Assembly: GCA_015680685.1 (NCBI GenBank)
Contig: MNCI01012642.1
Location: forward strand, 237,390 to 301,389
Direction: 5' to 3'
Source: Gnetum montanum
Lineage: Eukaryota > Streptophyta > Gnetopsida > Gnetales > Gnetaceae
Length of the DNA stretch: 64,000 bases
The translations under genes and the position numbers were made by a program. Below the pieces are notes generated by a model. The model saw nothing but the letters and a program-made list of their open reading frames with translations. It was not told the origin of the DNA and did not search any database. Position 1 is the first letter of the stretch. Each line of letters starts with the position of its first letter. Shown piece by piece: positions 21,638 to 33,480 of this stretch.

Positions 21638-21937
21638 TATTATTACACTTGAAGAAATCTTTCTTGTCTCTAAAATCTCTACAACTAATACACTAAGGAT
21701 GAAGGACAAATACTTCCTTCTCTCATGAATTTATAGAAAATCCAAAACCTAGCTAGACTAGATAAAAGAAGTAGTTAAAACTTACACTAATAAATAATTA
21801 ATTAGTAGTCAATTAAAGTTAAAAATTCTTATTTTTTGGTTTAGAAATAATTACAACTTACTATAACAAAGAATTAATTAATAGTCAATCAAGGCTAACT
21901 ATTACTTTTTGTAGTTTTCTGATTGAAAGGTTAAGAA

Positions 21938-21956
21938 AACTAGCATTAGCACCAAT
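21938..21956 (-). other. candidate primer binding site of a Tat/Athila-type element
   Basis: The minus strand reads TTGGTGCTAATGCTAG, close to the tRNA-Asp-type site of element 1 (TTGGTGCTGTTGCTAG). An LTR would then begin at 21957 on the plus strand (TGAAATGTAGTG); its outer end, somewhere before 22280, could not be placed. Confidence 0.45.
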
Positions 21957-22480
21957 TGAAATGTAGTGTTCTTTGAGAAGATTCTAATAATACCAATTTC
22001 ATCAAAATCTAACTCATTGTTTGGAAGATACAACATTTCTGAATTTACGTATAAATTACTATTTTTTAATTTGCTTTTTTTAAAAAAATAAGTGTAATGT
22101 TGCAGGTTTGAACTATAATCCTAATATTATTTAAAAAAAATTGAGGAAACATAGGTTTGTAAGTGTCATGTTGTTCTATAAGGGTTGCAGCCTATTGGAC
22201 CATGGTGCCTTGCATGGGGGCAATGTTAACCACAAGGCCACACAATCACATAGTTGTAGCATCTACCATCCTCAACACATCGCATGATCCTCAACTTGTG
22301 CTACCCTCACCTATGTAGTTCACAACATTCACCGCCACTACCATTTGTAAAACCCTTGCCTTTGCTACTCTACACTACATGCATGAAATCCTCGCTTGCT
22401 ATCCCAGTGTGCACCACTATCACTCATTGTCAAATCTGCCACATCACCACTATTTCTTGCACTATTGTTTGCTAGTGCCA

Positions 22481-22860
22481 AGAAAAGCTATCTTCACTAG
22501 TGCACCATGAGCACCAATAGTACCAAAGAAAAAGCTACCTTCCCTTAGCATGTCGCAAACACCATCGGTGCAAGGAAAAGCTACCTCCACTAACATCCAC
22601 GGACACTACTGGCACTACGAAAAGCTACTTTCCCTAGCATGCTATGAACACCACCAATGCTGGAAAAAGCTACCTCCCTTGGCATGTCATAGATATCACT
22701 GGCACCAAAGAAATTTGCCTCCCCTAGTGTGCCACAAACATTGTAGGCACTGAAAAAAGATGCTTTTCCTGGTGTGTTGCAAACACCACTAGCACCAAAA
22801 AAAAGCAACCTTCTCTGGCACCCACAGACACCATCAATGCCAAAGAAAGTTTCCTTCATA
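22481..22860. repeat. minisatellite, 45-bp period, about eight copies
   Basis: The phrase AAAAAGCTACCT(C/T)CC recurs at about 22483, 22530, 22576, 22620, 22664, 22711, 22755 and 22800, followed each time by GCA(T/C)G and AACACCA(C/T) words. Spacing settles to 44-46 bp. Because 45 is a multiple of three, the minus strand stays open from 22590 to 22859 as a 15-residue repeat ending in (A/S)FF. That frame is more likely a by-product of the period than a gene. Confidence 0.8.
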
Positions 22861-23041
22861 CAATGAAAAATTTTAAATATAACTAAGGGAGAAATTCAAA
22901 AATATCTGTTAGTTGATGGGAAAAATTCAAAAAATGTTAAAATCAAGTTGTAAACTCTATTTATAAAAATGCAAAGAAAAAATTCTGAAAAAAAAAAGGA
23001 ATTTGACACATTATTAACAACTAAGATAAAAATTCTATTAG

Positions 23042-23098
23042 TAAGCATGCTTGTTCTAGAGTAGTACTAGGATGAATGACCTCTTAGGAAGTCTTGAA
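23042..23098 (+). repeat. 5S rRNA-derived segment in chromovirus leader (copy B)
   Basis: TAAGCATGCTTG, then AGAGTAGTACTAGGATGAAT and GACCTCTTAGGAAGTCTTG, parallels 5S rRNA from box A through box C to near its 3' end. By eye roughly four of five positions agree. It lies about 400 nt before the gag start, so within the LTR U5 or leader. It is the better preserved of the two copies. Confidence 0.8.
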
Positions 23099-23512
23099 AA
23101 ACATGAAACATTTTTGCAACTTAAAATAGCCATAAATTGTGATTTTGAGGTTTGTTTTCAATGAAACAAGAACTGTTTCCAATAGATTGAAATCTTCTAG
23201 AAATTATGGAACAACTAGATTCAACCTACAGAAGATGAAAAATTATTTTTTCAAGCCATTATCCAAGTTCTAAAACATGAAGAGGTTAGGTAGAAAACCT
23301 AACAAATTGAATAATCAAAGTCTTTAGTGGTTGGTTGGGAGTTCATGACAAGAAAATTCATTCATGGTATTTTAACCTCCTTTGAAACCAATTAACTATC
23401 GCAAGACCCATAAAAAGGAGTCCAAGAGGCCAAGAAGTAATAAACTTGCCTTGTTTCTTCAACTTACCAAGGCTTGGAACCCAGAGAGTACATTGGAAAA
23501 TGATGGAGTCCG

Positions 23513-24480
23513 CATTCAATGATTGAATGAATACCCTTGAACAACAGATTAATGAAATTAGAGGTGTTCAAGAGAAACTTTGACAATCAATCCAAGGGTT
23601 CAAGAAAAATATGCAAAATATGTCTAAAAAAATAGGAAGTTGTCTCAAAGTTGAGTGGGAAAAATGGTCAAAAGTAAAAGGAAAAATGGATTCCTTTGTT
23701 GATTCCATTAAGCAATTAATTGATCACCTAACCCAACCTTCTAACAAAAACCACTATCTACTAGAGATCATCACCAAGATCAAAACCAAGTCCACTTCCT
23801 TCTAGGAATTAGCATAGAGACCAATCCCTACTTGTTGAATGCCAAGGAATCGATATTCCATCACTAGGCCAAAGAGTAGAACCTGAAGGTGAGGATTATT
23901 GGAATTGAAAAAATGCACCAAATCATTAATCTAAGTTCATGCCCAGAAAGTAAAATTTGATTATTATTATGAAGCTCCTAGATCTAGTGCCAAAGAAACA
24001 AATTAGGTTGGCACCATGAAAAATTATGTTGACATGTTGAATCTATCAAGTTAAGAACATTTAGAAGTAGTATCTCTATATTTCAAAGGGTTTGCTACAA
24101 CATGGTGGAATGGACTGAGATCTCAAGGCTTGATTACAAATTGGCTCAACTTTTAGTGAGAATTTGAAAAAATATGTACCAAATTCCTTCCTCAAAGAGT
24201 GAAAAATTTGATTTGAGTGGGAAGACGATCCATGGAATATTACTACAAGAAATTCTATAACCTCTCTTAATATGTAAGCCACTGGGATGAGGGAGAATTG
24301 GCTTCAAAGTTTACTGGTGGAATACATGCATAACTACATCCCCAAATATATGCACACAATCCTCAAATAGTTGATGAAGCCTATAGAGCTTATGAAGATT
24401 ATGAAGAATCAAATTAAGCATGAACTACCCTTCAAGAAGTAGCAATAGAAGAAACACCCAACAAAAGAACCTAATTTAGA
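23513..24480 (+). pseudogene. chromovirus gag
   Basis: The N-terminus reads LEQQINEIRGVQEKL (about 23540-23580). An open stretch (23611-23805) is Lys-rich. The retrotransposon gag core is at 24050-24420: SLYFKGFATTWWNGL, then FEKICTKFLPQRV, RRSMEYYYKKFYNLS and FTGGIHA. No CCHC knuckle is seen. Several stops (TAG, TGA) break it. Confidence 0.7.
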
Positions 24481-24639
24481 TGCTTTACTTTTAGTGAAGA
24501 TCATTTCAACCAAGATTGTCCAAAATTATGAGCAAGAATATAAAGAAAAATTCAAATCAAAAATTAAAAAACTCATTCCAAATGTGGCCAAAGGAAAGGT
24601 CCAAACCACCACAATATCCATGAAGAAGATTTCAGCATT

Positions 24640-25271
24640 AACCAAGTTAAGTTTGAGAAAATTTCAATTTTCTTTTCTAATTTTCGAAGGTTCAATTAAG
24701 GGAAAAAGCTAAATTTTTTGTTGACAGTAGAGCAAGTGATAATTTTATATCACTAAATATAGTCAAGATATTAAATTTAACTTTGCCTTCCAAGAAAAAT
24801 GTTAGAGTAGAACTTGCAGATGGGATGATAGTGAGCAAGCATAACAAGTATGGAAAAATTACCTTTATCCTACAAGATTTGCATTTTGCTGGTGAATTCT
24901 TCGAATTTGAATTAGGTGATGTTAATGCAATCTTAGGAATGCCTTTTTTGCAAAAATTTGATATTACCACCCACTTCAAAACTTGTGTCTTGAAAGTGTC
25001 AACCACTACTGAAGTCAAGGTTCTAAGGGGGGTAGAAACAACAAAGCAAATTCACGTAATAACTATTAAGCAAGCTAAAGGATTAGTCAAAAAGGTTGCT
25101 ATTATGTTGGTTGTAAAAGTAACTTTACCTCAGAAATCCTCTAACATGGAGATTCCAAAAGAACTTGAAAAGTACAAGGATTCAATATTTCATGAAACTA
25201 GGGAATCACCTCCAAAGAGAACTCTTAAACATTCCATTAATATCTTTCCCAACACACAACTAGTTTCATAA
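24640..25271 (+). pseudogene. chromovirus protease
   Basis: Reading KAKFFVDSRASDNFISL (about 24705-24755) gives the retropepsin active site with DSG changed to DSR, followed by VRVELADGMIV, FFEFELGDVNAILGMPFLQK and ITTHFKTCVLKV. The open frame 24783-25271 covers the C-terminal half and the linker towards RT. A frameshift lies upstream, before about 24700. Confidence 0.75.
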
Positions 25272-25339
25272 GCTCCTTATAGGTTTTCCACCTTAGAATT
25301 AAGGGATTCAAAAGTACAATTAGACCAATTGTTAGAAGA

Positions 25340-25860
25340 AGGAAATGTTTGACCTAGTGTCTCATCTTGAGATGCACCAATCTTATTCATTAAAAATAAG
25401 GATGATACATTAAGGTTATGCATTGAATATAGGGCACTAAACAATGAGAAAATTAAAAACACCTATCCTTTGCCTAGGATTGATGACTTGTTTGATCAAC
25501 TTACTAGAGCATGCTATTTCTCAAAGATTAATTTAAAATCAGGTTCTCACCAAATAAGGATTAAGAAAAAAGACATTGAGAAAACTGTATTCAAAACTAG
25601 GTATGAATTATATGAGTTTGTGGTGATGCCATTTGGATTAACCAATGCACCTACAACATTCATGGCATTAATGAATGATATATTTTGAGAGTACCTTAAT
25701 CAATTTTTTATTGTATTTATGAATAACATACTTGTTTAATCTAAGTCAAGAGAAGAACATGTTAAACATTTAAAATTTATAATGAAAGTCCTCAAGGAAT
25801 ATCAAGTAAAAGCAAAACTAAGCAAATATTAACTCTTCAAAGAAGAATTATCATGCATAT
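25340..25860 (+). pseudogene. chromovirus reverse transcriptase
   Basis: The RT motifs are in order: [78 protein letters not shown] and then FIVFMNNILV. GLTNAP-x-TF-x-x-LMN is the chromovirus form. The catalytic FVDD-type box reads FMNN, so both metal-binding Asp residues are gone. The stretch 25470-25688 is open; stops precede and follow it. Confidence 0.8.
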
Positions 25861-25999
25861 AGTATTTAAGCAAGGATTACAGGTAGACCTAGCTAAAGTT
25901 AGTGTAGTTCAAGATTGGCTAGAACTAAAAGCTACTACAATAGTTCATAATTTCTTAGGCTCAACAGTTTTTACTAACATTTTATTAAAGATTATTCTA

Positions 26000-26490
26000 C
26001 CTTGATAGCCCCAATGACTGACCTTTTGTAGGAAAAACCTGTGATTAGTTTTGATAAAAAATATAAGAAAGCTTTCCTCAAATTGAAGATGCTACTCACA
26101 ACAATGCCTATCCTAAGAATTTTAGATGAAAAAATACCATTTGAAGTATCTACAAATGCCTATGGAATAGGAATCAGTATAGTTCTTTCACAATAATATA
26201 ATGTGGTATGTTTTGAATCTCATAAATAATGATGAGCCAAGGTAAATTACTCAACCCATAATTTAGAATTGCTAGCAATTGTTAATGCTTTAAAAGTTTT
26301 GAGACACTATCTTTGTGGAAAAAAATTTGTGTTAAAAACATATCATAAAAGTCTAGAATACTTAGAGAGACAACCCATCTTGAGCACCCAAAAATGATGA
26401 TGGGTAGAAGTATTGGTCAAATATGATTTTAAGATTAAGTATATTCCAAGAAAACAAAATGTAGTGGCTGACACCCTTAGTTAAATGTGG
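26000..26490 (+). pseudogene. chromovirus RNase H
   Basis: Seen as KPVISFDKKYKKAFLKLKML, ILRILDEKIPFEVSTNAYG, IGISIVLSQ and, after stops, NYSTHNLELLAIVNALKVLR and KFVLKT. The D of FEVSTNA is changed from the usual FxxxTDAS. Connected to integrase by PRKQNVVADTLS at about 26448-26483. Confidence 0.65.
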
Positions 26491-26599
26491 AACCTGATGA
26501 TCAACATTGTGATAAACCCTATGAAAGAAGAAATTAAAAAAACAAATAAAAGAAGCTCCTAGCCAATATCTCTTTTGAGCCTTGTTACCAACTTTTCCC

Positions 26600-27690
26600 T
26601 AATGGTCTATTGATGAAAGGATAGAGGGTGTGTATACCAGAAGGAAATTGAAGACTTAAGCTATTGTTGGAAGCTCATGAAGTGCCATGTATTGGACATC
26701 TTGGATATATCAAAACTTACATGATGATATGTAAGTTTTATTTTTGGGCTAGAATGAAGAACGATGTATCCACATACATTAAAAATTATCCAACCTATTA
26801 GAGAGTAAAAGCCAAATAAAACAAACCTTATGGATTACTAAAACATTTAGAAGTCCCAACTTGGAAATGAAAAGATGTTACCATGGACTTCATTGTAGGA
26901 TTACCAGTAACCAAGAAAGGAAATGACTCAATCTTGGTAGTGGTAGTCTACCAACATAGATGAAGAACTAGCTTAAAAATTTGTGCAAGAAGTATTCCAA
27001 TTACATGGATTCCCAAAATCAATCACCTCAAAAAGAGATCCTAAGTTCATATTCAAATTTTGGCAAAACTTCTTTAAGGAACTTAGGACCCAATTGAAAT
27101 TCAGCATACTATACCACCCAAAGATAGATGGCCAAACAAAATGTGTGAACTGAATACTAGAAGACATGCTACAAAGCTACATTGGAAGTAGACCAAAGAC
27201 ATGGAAGAATTTATTTCAACTAGCTAAATTTTTCTATAATAATAATTATCAAGGATCTATACATCGAACATCATTCAACATTGTATATGGATGAAATTTT
27301 CATACACCAGTAACTTGGGTAGATCCAAACTTAAGAATGAAGTGGAAGGAAGAAGAAATGAAAATTATGAAAAATATTATTACTAGAGTTAAACAAAATT
27401 TTCAAGATACCTAAGATAAGTATAAGGGATATGCATACAAACATCGACCTAAGAAGGAATTCCAAATCAGAGATCAAGTACTACTAAGAGTAAAACCTAC
27501 CATGAGTTCCCTTAAGTTAGGAAAATATACTAAGTCAACTCCAAGATATTGTAGACCCTTTGAAACCTTAGCAAGAATTGGTGAAGTAGCATATTAATTA
27601 AATCTTCCAATAACTTTAAGAATTCATCGAATCTTCCATGTAATTCTGCTAAAGAAATTTCATAAAAATGATGTGCCTTATGTGCTAGAT
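26600..27690 (+). pseudogene. chromovirus integrase
   Basis: Recognisable parts are LLLEAHEVPCIGHLGYIKT (about 26660-26715), the core DVTMDFIVGLPVTKKGNDS (26873-26930), ITSKRDPKFIFKFWQNFF (27025-27075) and YHPKIDGQTKCVN (27113-27152), where D-D-E has become D-D-K. The C-terminal GPY/F module shows TPRYCRPFETLARIGEVAY at 27539-27593. The frame runs into FHVILLKKFHKNDVPYVLD up to the element 3 insertion at 27702. Confidence 0.75.
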
Positions 27691-27702
27691 TGAAAAACTT
27701 TG

Positions 27703-28513
27703 TGATGAAATGTATTTTCTTCGTCGTAATGTCGGGTACTAGCTTTAATGTTGGGATAAATATCCTGACCTGTAAATATAGCACCTAGGTTCCAATTTTT
27801 GGCATAGTTTAGTTTTCATTTTTCAAGCAAGGTAGCAATGCTCTTGTCATTTCTTTTCCTCAAAGCTAGAATATTTTCTAAGTGCTTGTAGAAGGAGTCT
27901 AAACTATGTACGATTCTTTGTTCAAGCACTAATGTACCTAACTGCAACAGTGTGATGGGAATAAAACAAAATCTTTTGACAACCCTTATAGCACTAAAAA
28001 TAGCTTAATATTTTCTTTATTGGACTTTCTTTTTTACTCTTTACTTTAATGGATTTGAATTATGCAATTTATTTCTAGTTGATTAATGAACACGAGAATG
28101 ACCACTGCGAGCATTCATATAGTACTTGGTAACCTAGTAACGCTTAACGTTTGGTAGTTCAGTAGTGTTATATGTGTTTAGGATGTGTCTAGGAAAGTGG
28201 GACAGTTACTTGTGTTAAGCTAGCTAGGAAATAGACAATTTAGCTTTTAATCTACTCAACTCTTTATTCTTGTTGTAGGTGATTACATCCATAAAATATA
28301 AAACGACAAAAATTTATATGCTCAGTTACACTTAAACCATACCCTTAAGCCTCACAAGTATAATTGGGAAGACAACAAACATTCTCAATGTCATTTCACT
28401 TCCTAGAGAAACTAGTATACGAGATAACTATAAGTCCATGGAATTCGACTAGATCACATGTAAGGCCTTAGTGATTTGTATGGTTGTGTGTAGGGATACC
28501 TCGCCGCTCATCA
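27703..28513 (+). repeat. 5' LTR of element 3
   Basis: From TGATGAAATG to CTCATCA. The TATA-like stretch (TGTAAATATAGCACC, about 27772) is close to the start, so U3 is only some 70 bp. The last 40 bp (TACCTCGCCGCTCATCA) match the ends of all other LTRs of the family here. Confidence 0.92.
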
Positions 28514-28532
28514 TTAGCACCATTGCCAAGGA
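28514..28532 (+). other. primer binding site of element 3
   Basis: TTAGCACCATTGCCAAGGA directly after the LTR; tRNA-Asp type with several changes. Confidence 0.8.
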
Positions 28533-28672
28533 TCTTTTTGTTGTTTTGTATGTTATTTAGGACCTAGTGAAAAGTATTTAAATCATTGGAATGAACCTTA
28601 GAGTCGTATCTTATTTCACAATTACTACAAAAAATTCTCAAAGCACACTATGATTTTTATTTGCTAACTAAA

Positions 28673-30572
28673 ATGTCTTCTTCTCACAGGAGTGCTTCTC
28701 TGCTTAACGCTGATAGAGTTAATATGCCAAAGCCTTAACAATATCAAATTATATATACTCATCCTGATGAATATGTACTAAACTTCACCTTCATCCTACA
28801 TCAGGATGAATAGCTATGGTGGCATGAGATAGAGGAAAACATTGGGTTGCTACCTGATTGCGTTGCTCCTACAATGCTTTATAAAATGTTGCATGATGTT
28901 GTCTTCAAGACTACCATGGGAAGTATATTATGAAAGATGCTAATTCTAGGGATTACAATACCATCAAAGCATAACATCTATGAGATCGGCAGCTAGGGTA
29001 GTGTTATGAATTTTCAAAAGAAAAAGGGCTTAACAATTCTCCATTCCTGTTGTACCAAAAAGCTAGTGGGGAACCCTTCTTTATGGGTTTTCCATTCAAT
29101 GAAACTCCTCTCTTTAAGTTCAATGATGGAGGTCAAAATTAGAATCTACACTCCATAGTTCACAATCTTGATTCTGGTAACAAGGGATCCAATGATAAAG
29201 AGGGATCTGGAGGGGCAAGTCAAGACAGGAATATAAACAAGAAGCAAAATTGTGATCATGGTCGCAATCTCCGAAGAGATGGTAGTAGGCACTGTGATGA
29301 TGTTGATTCTCCTTCCTCTTCCCCTTTTTCATCATCTTCTTCTTTTGGCTCTAATCATGACTACAGAAGGTGAGGTTGTGATGAAGGTGATCGAAATGAA
29401 CAAAATGACCTACAAACCAAAGAGACCATTGAGAAAGACAATATCAAAGGCATAAATGTTCAAGAGAGGCACATCACCATGAATGAAGGGGTAGTAGAGG
29501 GCATCGTAGGCACCATGATCAAGGCCTCAATGAGCCTCTATTTGCTACCCAAAGTATGCTTATCATTACAAAGGTAGTTAGAATTCCAATAAGGCATGTG
29601 AAAGATAGTTAGATCAAATGGTTAGACATGAACAATATTTCTCAATTTGAGGGAGGATATAACTCTAATCCACATAATCATCTTCAAGCTTTCCAAGATG
29701 CATGTGCCTTGTAAAACATAGAGAACAAGTGGCAAAAACTGAAGTTGTTCCCCAGGACACTTATTAAAGAAGCAGAAAATAGCTACTAGTCCTTAGAGCC
29801 AGAATTTATTAGACGATGGAGTACAATTCTTGAGTTGTTCAATGATAAGTATCAAATGTACTCCAGAGTGTCCAACTTAAGGAAGCAAATTCAAGGGTGA
29901 AAACAAGGAACACACAAACCCTTGGATGTCGCCATTGGCCAATACTACGCCTTGATGTACAAATGCCCTAGCCATGGTTATTCTCAATTGGCTCAACTTC
30001 AACACATTGTAGATGATCTTCGTAATGAAATGAGGAAAATCCTCGGTGTCTATGCCCAAGGGCAATTTTCAAAACTAACTACCCATTAGGTACAAAGGTT
30101 AATAGAGCAAGTTGCCAAAGATGATGGTAAACAAAGAAAAAGAGAAAGTGCAAAGAAGTACAACCATGATCCTTCCATCCATAAGAGGGAGGTTTGATTC
30201 TACAATAGTGAGGATGAACCTGTGCTTCATGAGGGGATGCATAAGAAATCCTTGCCACTTCAAAAATTCCAATCTAAACTTATAGCCAAGGTTAATTAGT
30301 TAAGGGACTCAATGGATAACAAATTCCAAGTTATTCTCAAAATTGCTGAGGAGTCCAAAGAACAAAGTAGTAAGCGTGAGTGCATGAGGTGCAAGGAAGC
30401 TAAATGTGCATATTACAAAGGTAAGGGCAAGATTTCTACAATAGAAGAGGTTGTAGATAGTGAATCAGATGATGATTGTGGGTGTGACACCTATCAGTAC
30501 AAACATCCTAATGGATGTTGCCTCATTATGTCACATCTACAAGAGTCTAGGGTGTATGCATTAGATCCATGA
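28673..30572 (+). pseudogene. gag of element 3
   Basis: Starts at ATG 28673-28675 (MSSSHRSASL), the same start as in elements 1 and 2. The block DEYVLNFTFILHQDE is conserved between copies. A Ser-rich, Asp-rich region is at 29160-29400, the gag core (NNISQFEGGYN, HLQAFQDAC, WQKLKLFPRTL) at 29630-29770, and a Cys-rich tail at 30312-30572 (CMRCKEAKC, then CGCDTYQYKHPNGCC). The Cys-rich part could be a zinc-binding nucleocapsid module, though not a canonical CCHC knuckle. Many stops interrupt it. Confidence 0.7.
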
Positions 30573-31229
30573 CCTACACAAAGGAAAACATCCAAAAGGT
30601 TATCTTATCCTTAAGGTAATCTTAGGTAGTTCCACCAACAACAACTATATTATCCAAGTGGAGCTCCACCATAGCCGTATGAATAGTATCAATAATGGTA
30701 GCAACCACAATCATGGGCACTAGCATTGCCAAGACAATAGTACCCTTACCAGTAGCATGATGCATATGGTTACCATGTGTAGTAATCCATGTATCCACGT
30801 GACTCCTCCAGTCACATTTCTAATTTTCAACCTCACTACCACCCTTCAGATTATTACTAAGTTCACTTGTCACATGAAAGAAGGGATACTGCCTCTTATC
30901 CTTATCCTCCTCCTATCCCTACACACACTCTTCCTCTACTTGCACAACTACTACCTACTACACCAATGTAGGGTGAACTGCCTACTCAACCGCAACAACG
31001 CAATACTACGAGGACTATTAATTTGCAATCCAATCATCAATCAGAGGGATTGAATGCATAATAAGAAAATGACCTTTCTTTCAACCCCGTAGTCCACCTA
31101 AGCCTTCACCTACATCCACGATTGACAACCCTACTCCTGCCTCTTCCTCCATATCAAATTCTTTTGAGCCTTCTTCAAACCAAACTCTACCAAGGATCCA
31201 TACCATAATGCTTACTTACACTATGTTTG

Positions 31230-31717
31230 ATTGGATTCGTGTAAGAAACATTCCTAGGAAATTAGTTGATCCTGGAAGTCCTCTAATTTATTTGTAGATT
31301 GCTAGGAACAAATCATGCAAGGCTCTTCTCAATTTAGGTTCTAATGTTAATTTGATTTTTTATGAGATGTACACTACTTGGAACCTACCTCTTCTCAAGA
31401 AGAGCAACATCAGATTGGAATTGGTAGACCAGTCCATCACTATTCTATTAGAACTAGTAGAAGACATTGTGATCACTATCTATGGGTGGTCTTATCCTGT
31501 CAACTTCTTGGTAATCAAAGTAGAGAATTGTAAAGGGGACATCCTAATCATTATAGGAAGGACATGGCTAAGACACATTGATGCAAGAATGGGCATCAGA
31601 GATCTTTACCTAGAGATATCCAAAGAAAATGCATTTGGAAAGATCAAGAAGAAGAGAGTTTCATGCATCGTATGCACAATACAAGGTGTAATTATGTGTA
31701 GAAAATTTGGGCCATAA
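31230..31717 (+). pseudogene. aspartic protease of element 3
   Basis: CKALLNLGSNVNLIFYEMY (about 31318-31375) is the active-site region with Asp replaced by Asn. After it come WNLPLLKKSNIRLELVDQS, YGWSYPVNFLVIKVENCKG and ILIIIGRTWLRHIDARMG. The frame is open from 31352 to 31717. Confidence 0.7.
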
Positions 31718-32229
31718 AGCAAGCATCTGTCTCTACATGAAAGCAGTGTGCACTAGAAGTAGAGATTCAAATATTTTTGTACATAGCAGTCACAAAACAG
31801 GAGGGCACCCAATGGCTAACCATTGATTCAGAAAGTAGCACACTTTGCATGAAACCAACTAAGAGCCTAACATGTGTGTATGTCATAGGCATGGATGAAC
31901 TAGAGAAAGTTCATCACCAACTCTCTAATGATACAATTGATGATACCCACTAGGGAGAGTTGGAAATTCCTAACAAATTTAAGCAAGAGCCACTTGAATT
32001 GAAAACATTACCAACCAAAATGGACTATGTGTTTTTGAAAAATAAGAAGTTGATCATAATCAATGCAAATCTTACTCTAGAGTATAAAAAATGCTATTAA
32101 AAGTACTTGAAAGATGGTTAGCAACTTTTGTTTGGTCATATCCTAAACTCATAGGGATTGATCCTAGGATATGCCAGCATCACATTTACACTGACTTGGC
32201 CATGAAGACAAAATGACAACAATAGAGGC

Positions 32230-32880
32230 GATTGAATCCCAAATTGAAGCAAATTTTCAAGGAAGAAATCGAGTAACTCCTCAAGGTGGGGTTTATCTAT
32301 CCCATTGCAAATAGTGAGTGGCTTAGCCCACTTGTAATTATGCTAAAGAAAGGTGGCAAGTGGCAGTTCTACATCAACTTTAGGCTATTGAATATGGCAA
32401 CATTCAAAGATCATTTTCTATTGTCATTTATTGACCAGGTGCTAGACACCATATCTAAGCATTGCTACTACAGCTTTCTAGATGGTTATAGTGGCTATAA
32501 CCAAATTCAAATTACTAGAAGACTAGGCAAAAACAACATTCACAAATCCTTAGGGGACTTTTGGGTATTGTAAGATGTCGTTTGATCTATGCAATGCTCT
32601 TTCCACATTCCAATGCCTAGTCCTACACATTTTTCAATAGTAGATCGGTAGTGGTGTGAAAGTATTCATGGATGACTTCTCCACCTATGGAGCTACATTT
32701 GAGAAAGCCCTAGATTGCCTTTAGCAAGTGCTAAAATGATGTGTTAAAACCAACTTGTGGCTTAATTGGCAAAAAGTTCACCTCATAGTCTAGGAGGACA
32801 TTGTACTGGGGCACAAAATCTCACAAGTAGGAATTGAGGTAGACCCTAAGAAAATAAGGGTCATTCAAGGAATAACCTAC
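32230..32880 (+). pseudogene. reverse transcriptase of element 3
   Basis: MGFIYPIANSEWLSPLVIM starts the open part (32286). Then come KGGKWQFYINFRLLNM, DHFLLSFIDQVLDT, YYSFLDGYSGYNQIQI, a frameshift near 32570, MSFDLCNALSTFQ-like GLCNAP remnants (32577-32620) and VKVFMDDFSTYGATF (about 32658-32705). The catalytic DD is kept. Confidence 0.78.
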
Positions 32881-32989
32881 TAGCCAAAAATAATTAAAGA
32901 TGTTTAGTCATTCCTTGGACATACTGGCTACAACCAGCGATTCATAGAGAATTTCTCTAAGATCACAAAACCATTGGTTGAGCTAACAA

Positions 32990-33480
32990 AGAAAGATGCT
33001 TCCTCTGTCTAGACCATAGAATGTGAGAAGCATTCCAACAACTGAAAGAGAAGCTTGTAGAAACTCCAATCCTACAAGTACTTGACTGGTCCAGACCATT
33101 TCATATTATGAAAAATGCATCAAATTATGCCTTGGAAGCTGTGCTTATGTAGTTAGATGAAAAGAAACAACCATACTACATCCATTGCACCAGCCAAAGC
33201 ATTGTGGGTGCACAACTGAACTACACCATCATAGAGAATGAATTGATGATTGTGGTGTTCGCTCTAGAAAAGTTCAAGCACTATGTGCTTGGATATAAGG
33301 TGTTTGTGCACACTGATCATAGTGCCATCCACATCCTAATGAATAAGCCAACGATGAGCCCCCATGTCATACGGTGGCTAGTGATCTTGTAAGAATTCAA
33401 TATCACAAAGACAAATCAAAAGGGCACTGAGAATGTGGTTGTTGATCACTTGTCTTAGTTGCGATGGGACAACAAAGAGG
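32990..33480 (+). pseudogene. RNase H of element 3
   Basis: 33204-33392 reads MGAQLNYTIIENELMIVVFA, LEKFKHYVLGYKVFVHTDHS and IHILMNKPTM, the C-terminal RNase H half. The N-terminal half (33060-33200) holds FHIMKNASNYALEA and KKQPYYIHC with a stop. Followed by the integrase linker NVVVDHLS. Confidence 0.72.

Larger units (their letters stand above)
22990..27702 (+). mobile_element. chromovirus (Ty3/gypsy), 5' part
   Basis: A plus-strand element with leader (22990-23460), a possible degenerate primer site near 23470, gag, protease, RT, RNase H and integrase. It is interrupted at 27702 by element 3 and resumes at 37511 with the chromodomain, in frame. Stops occur in every domain and the RT catalytic pair is lost, so it is dead. 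The 5' LTR start could not be found; the minisatellite at 22481-22860 lies just outside. Confidence 0.85.

Noticed and set aside
22284-22475. Plus-strand ORF before the minisatellite
   Set aside because: Low-complexity Thr/His/Cys composition from CAC/CAT-rich DNA, no domain.
22590-22859. A real gene encoding a 15-residue repeat protein
   Set aside because: The open frame follows from a period divisible by three; no start context, domain or flanking coding sequence.
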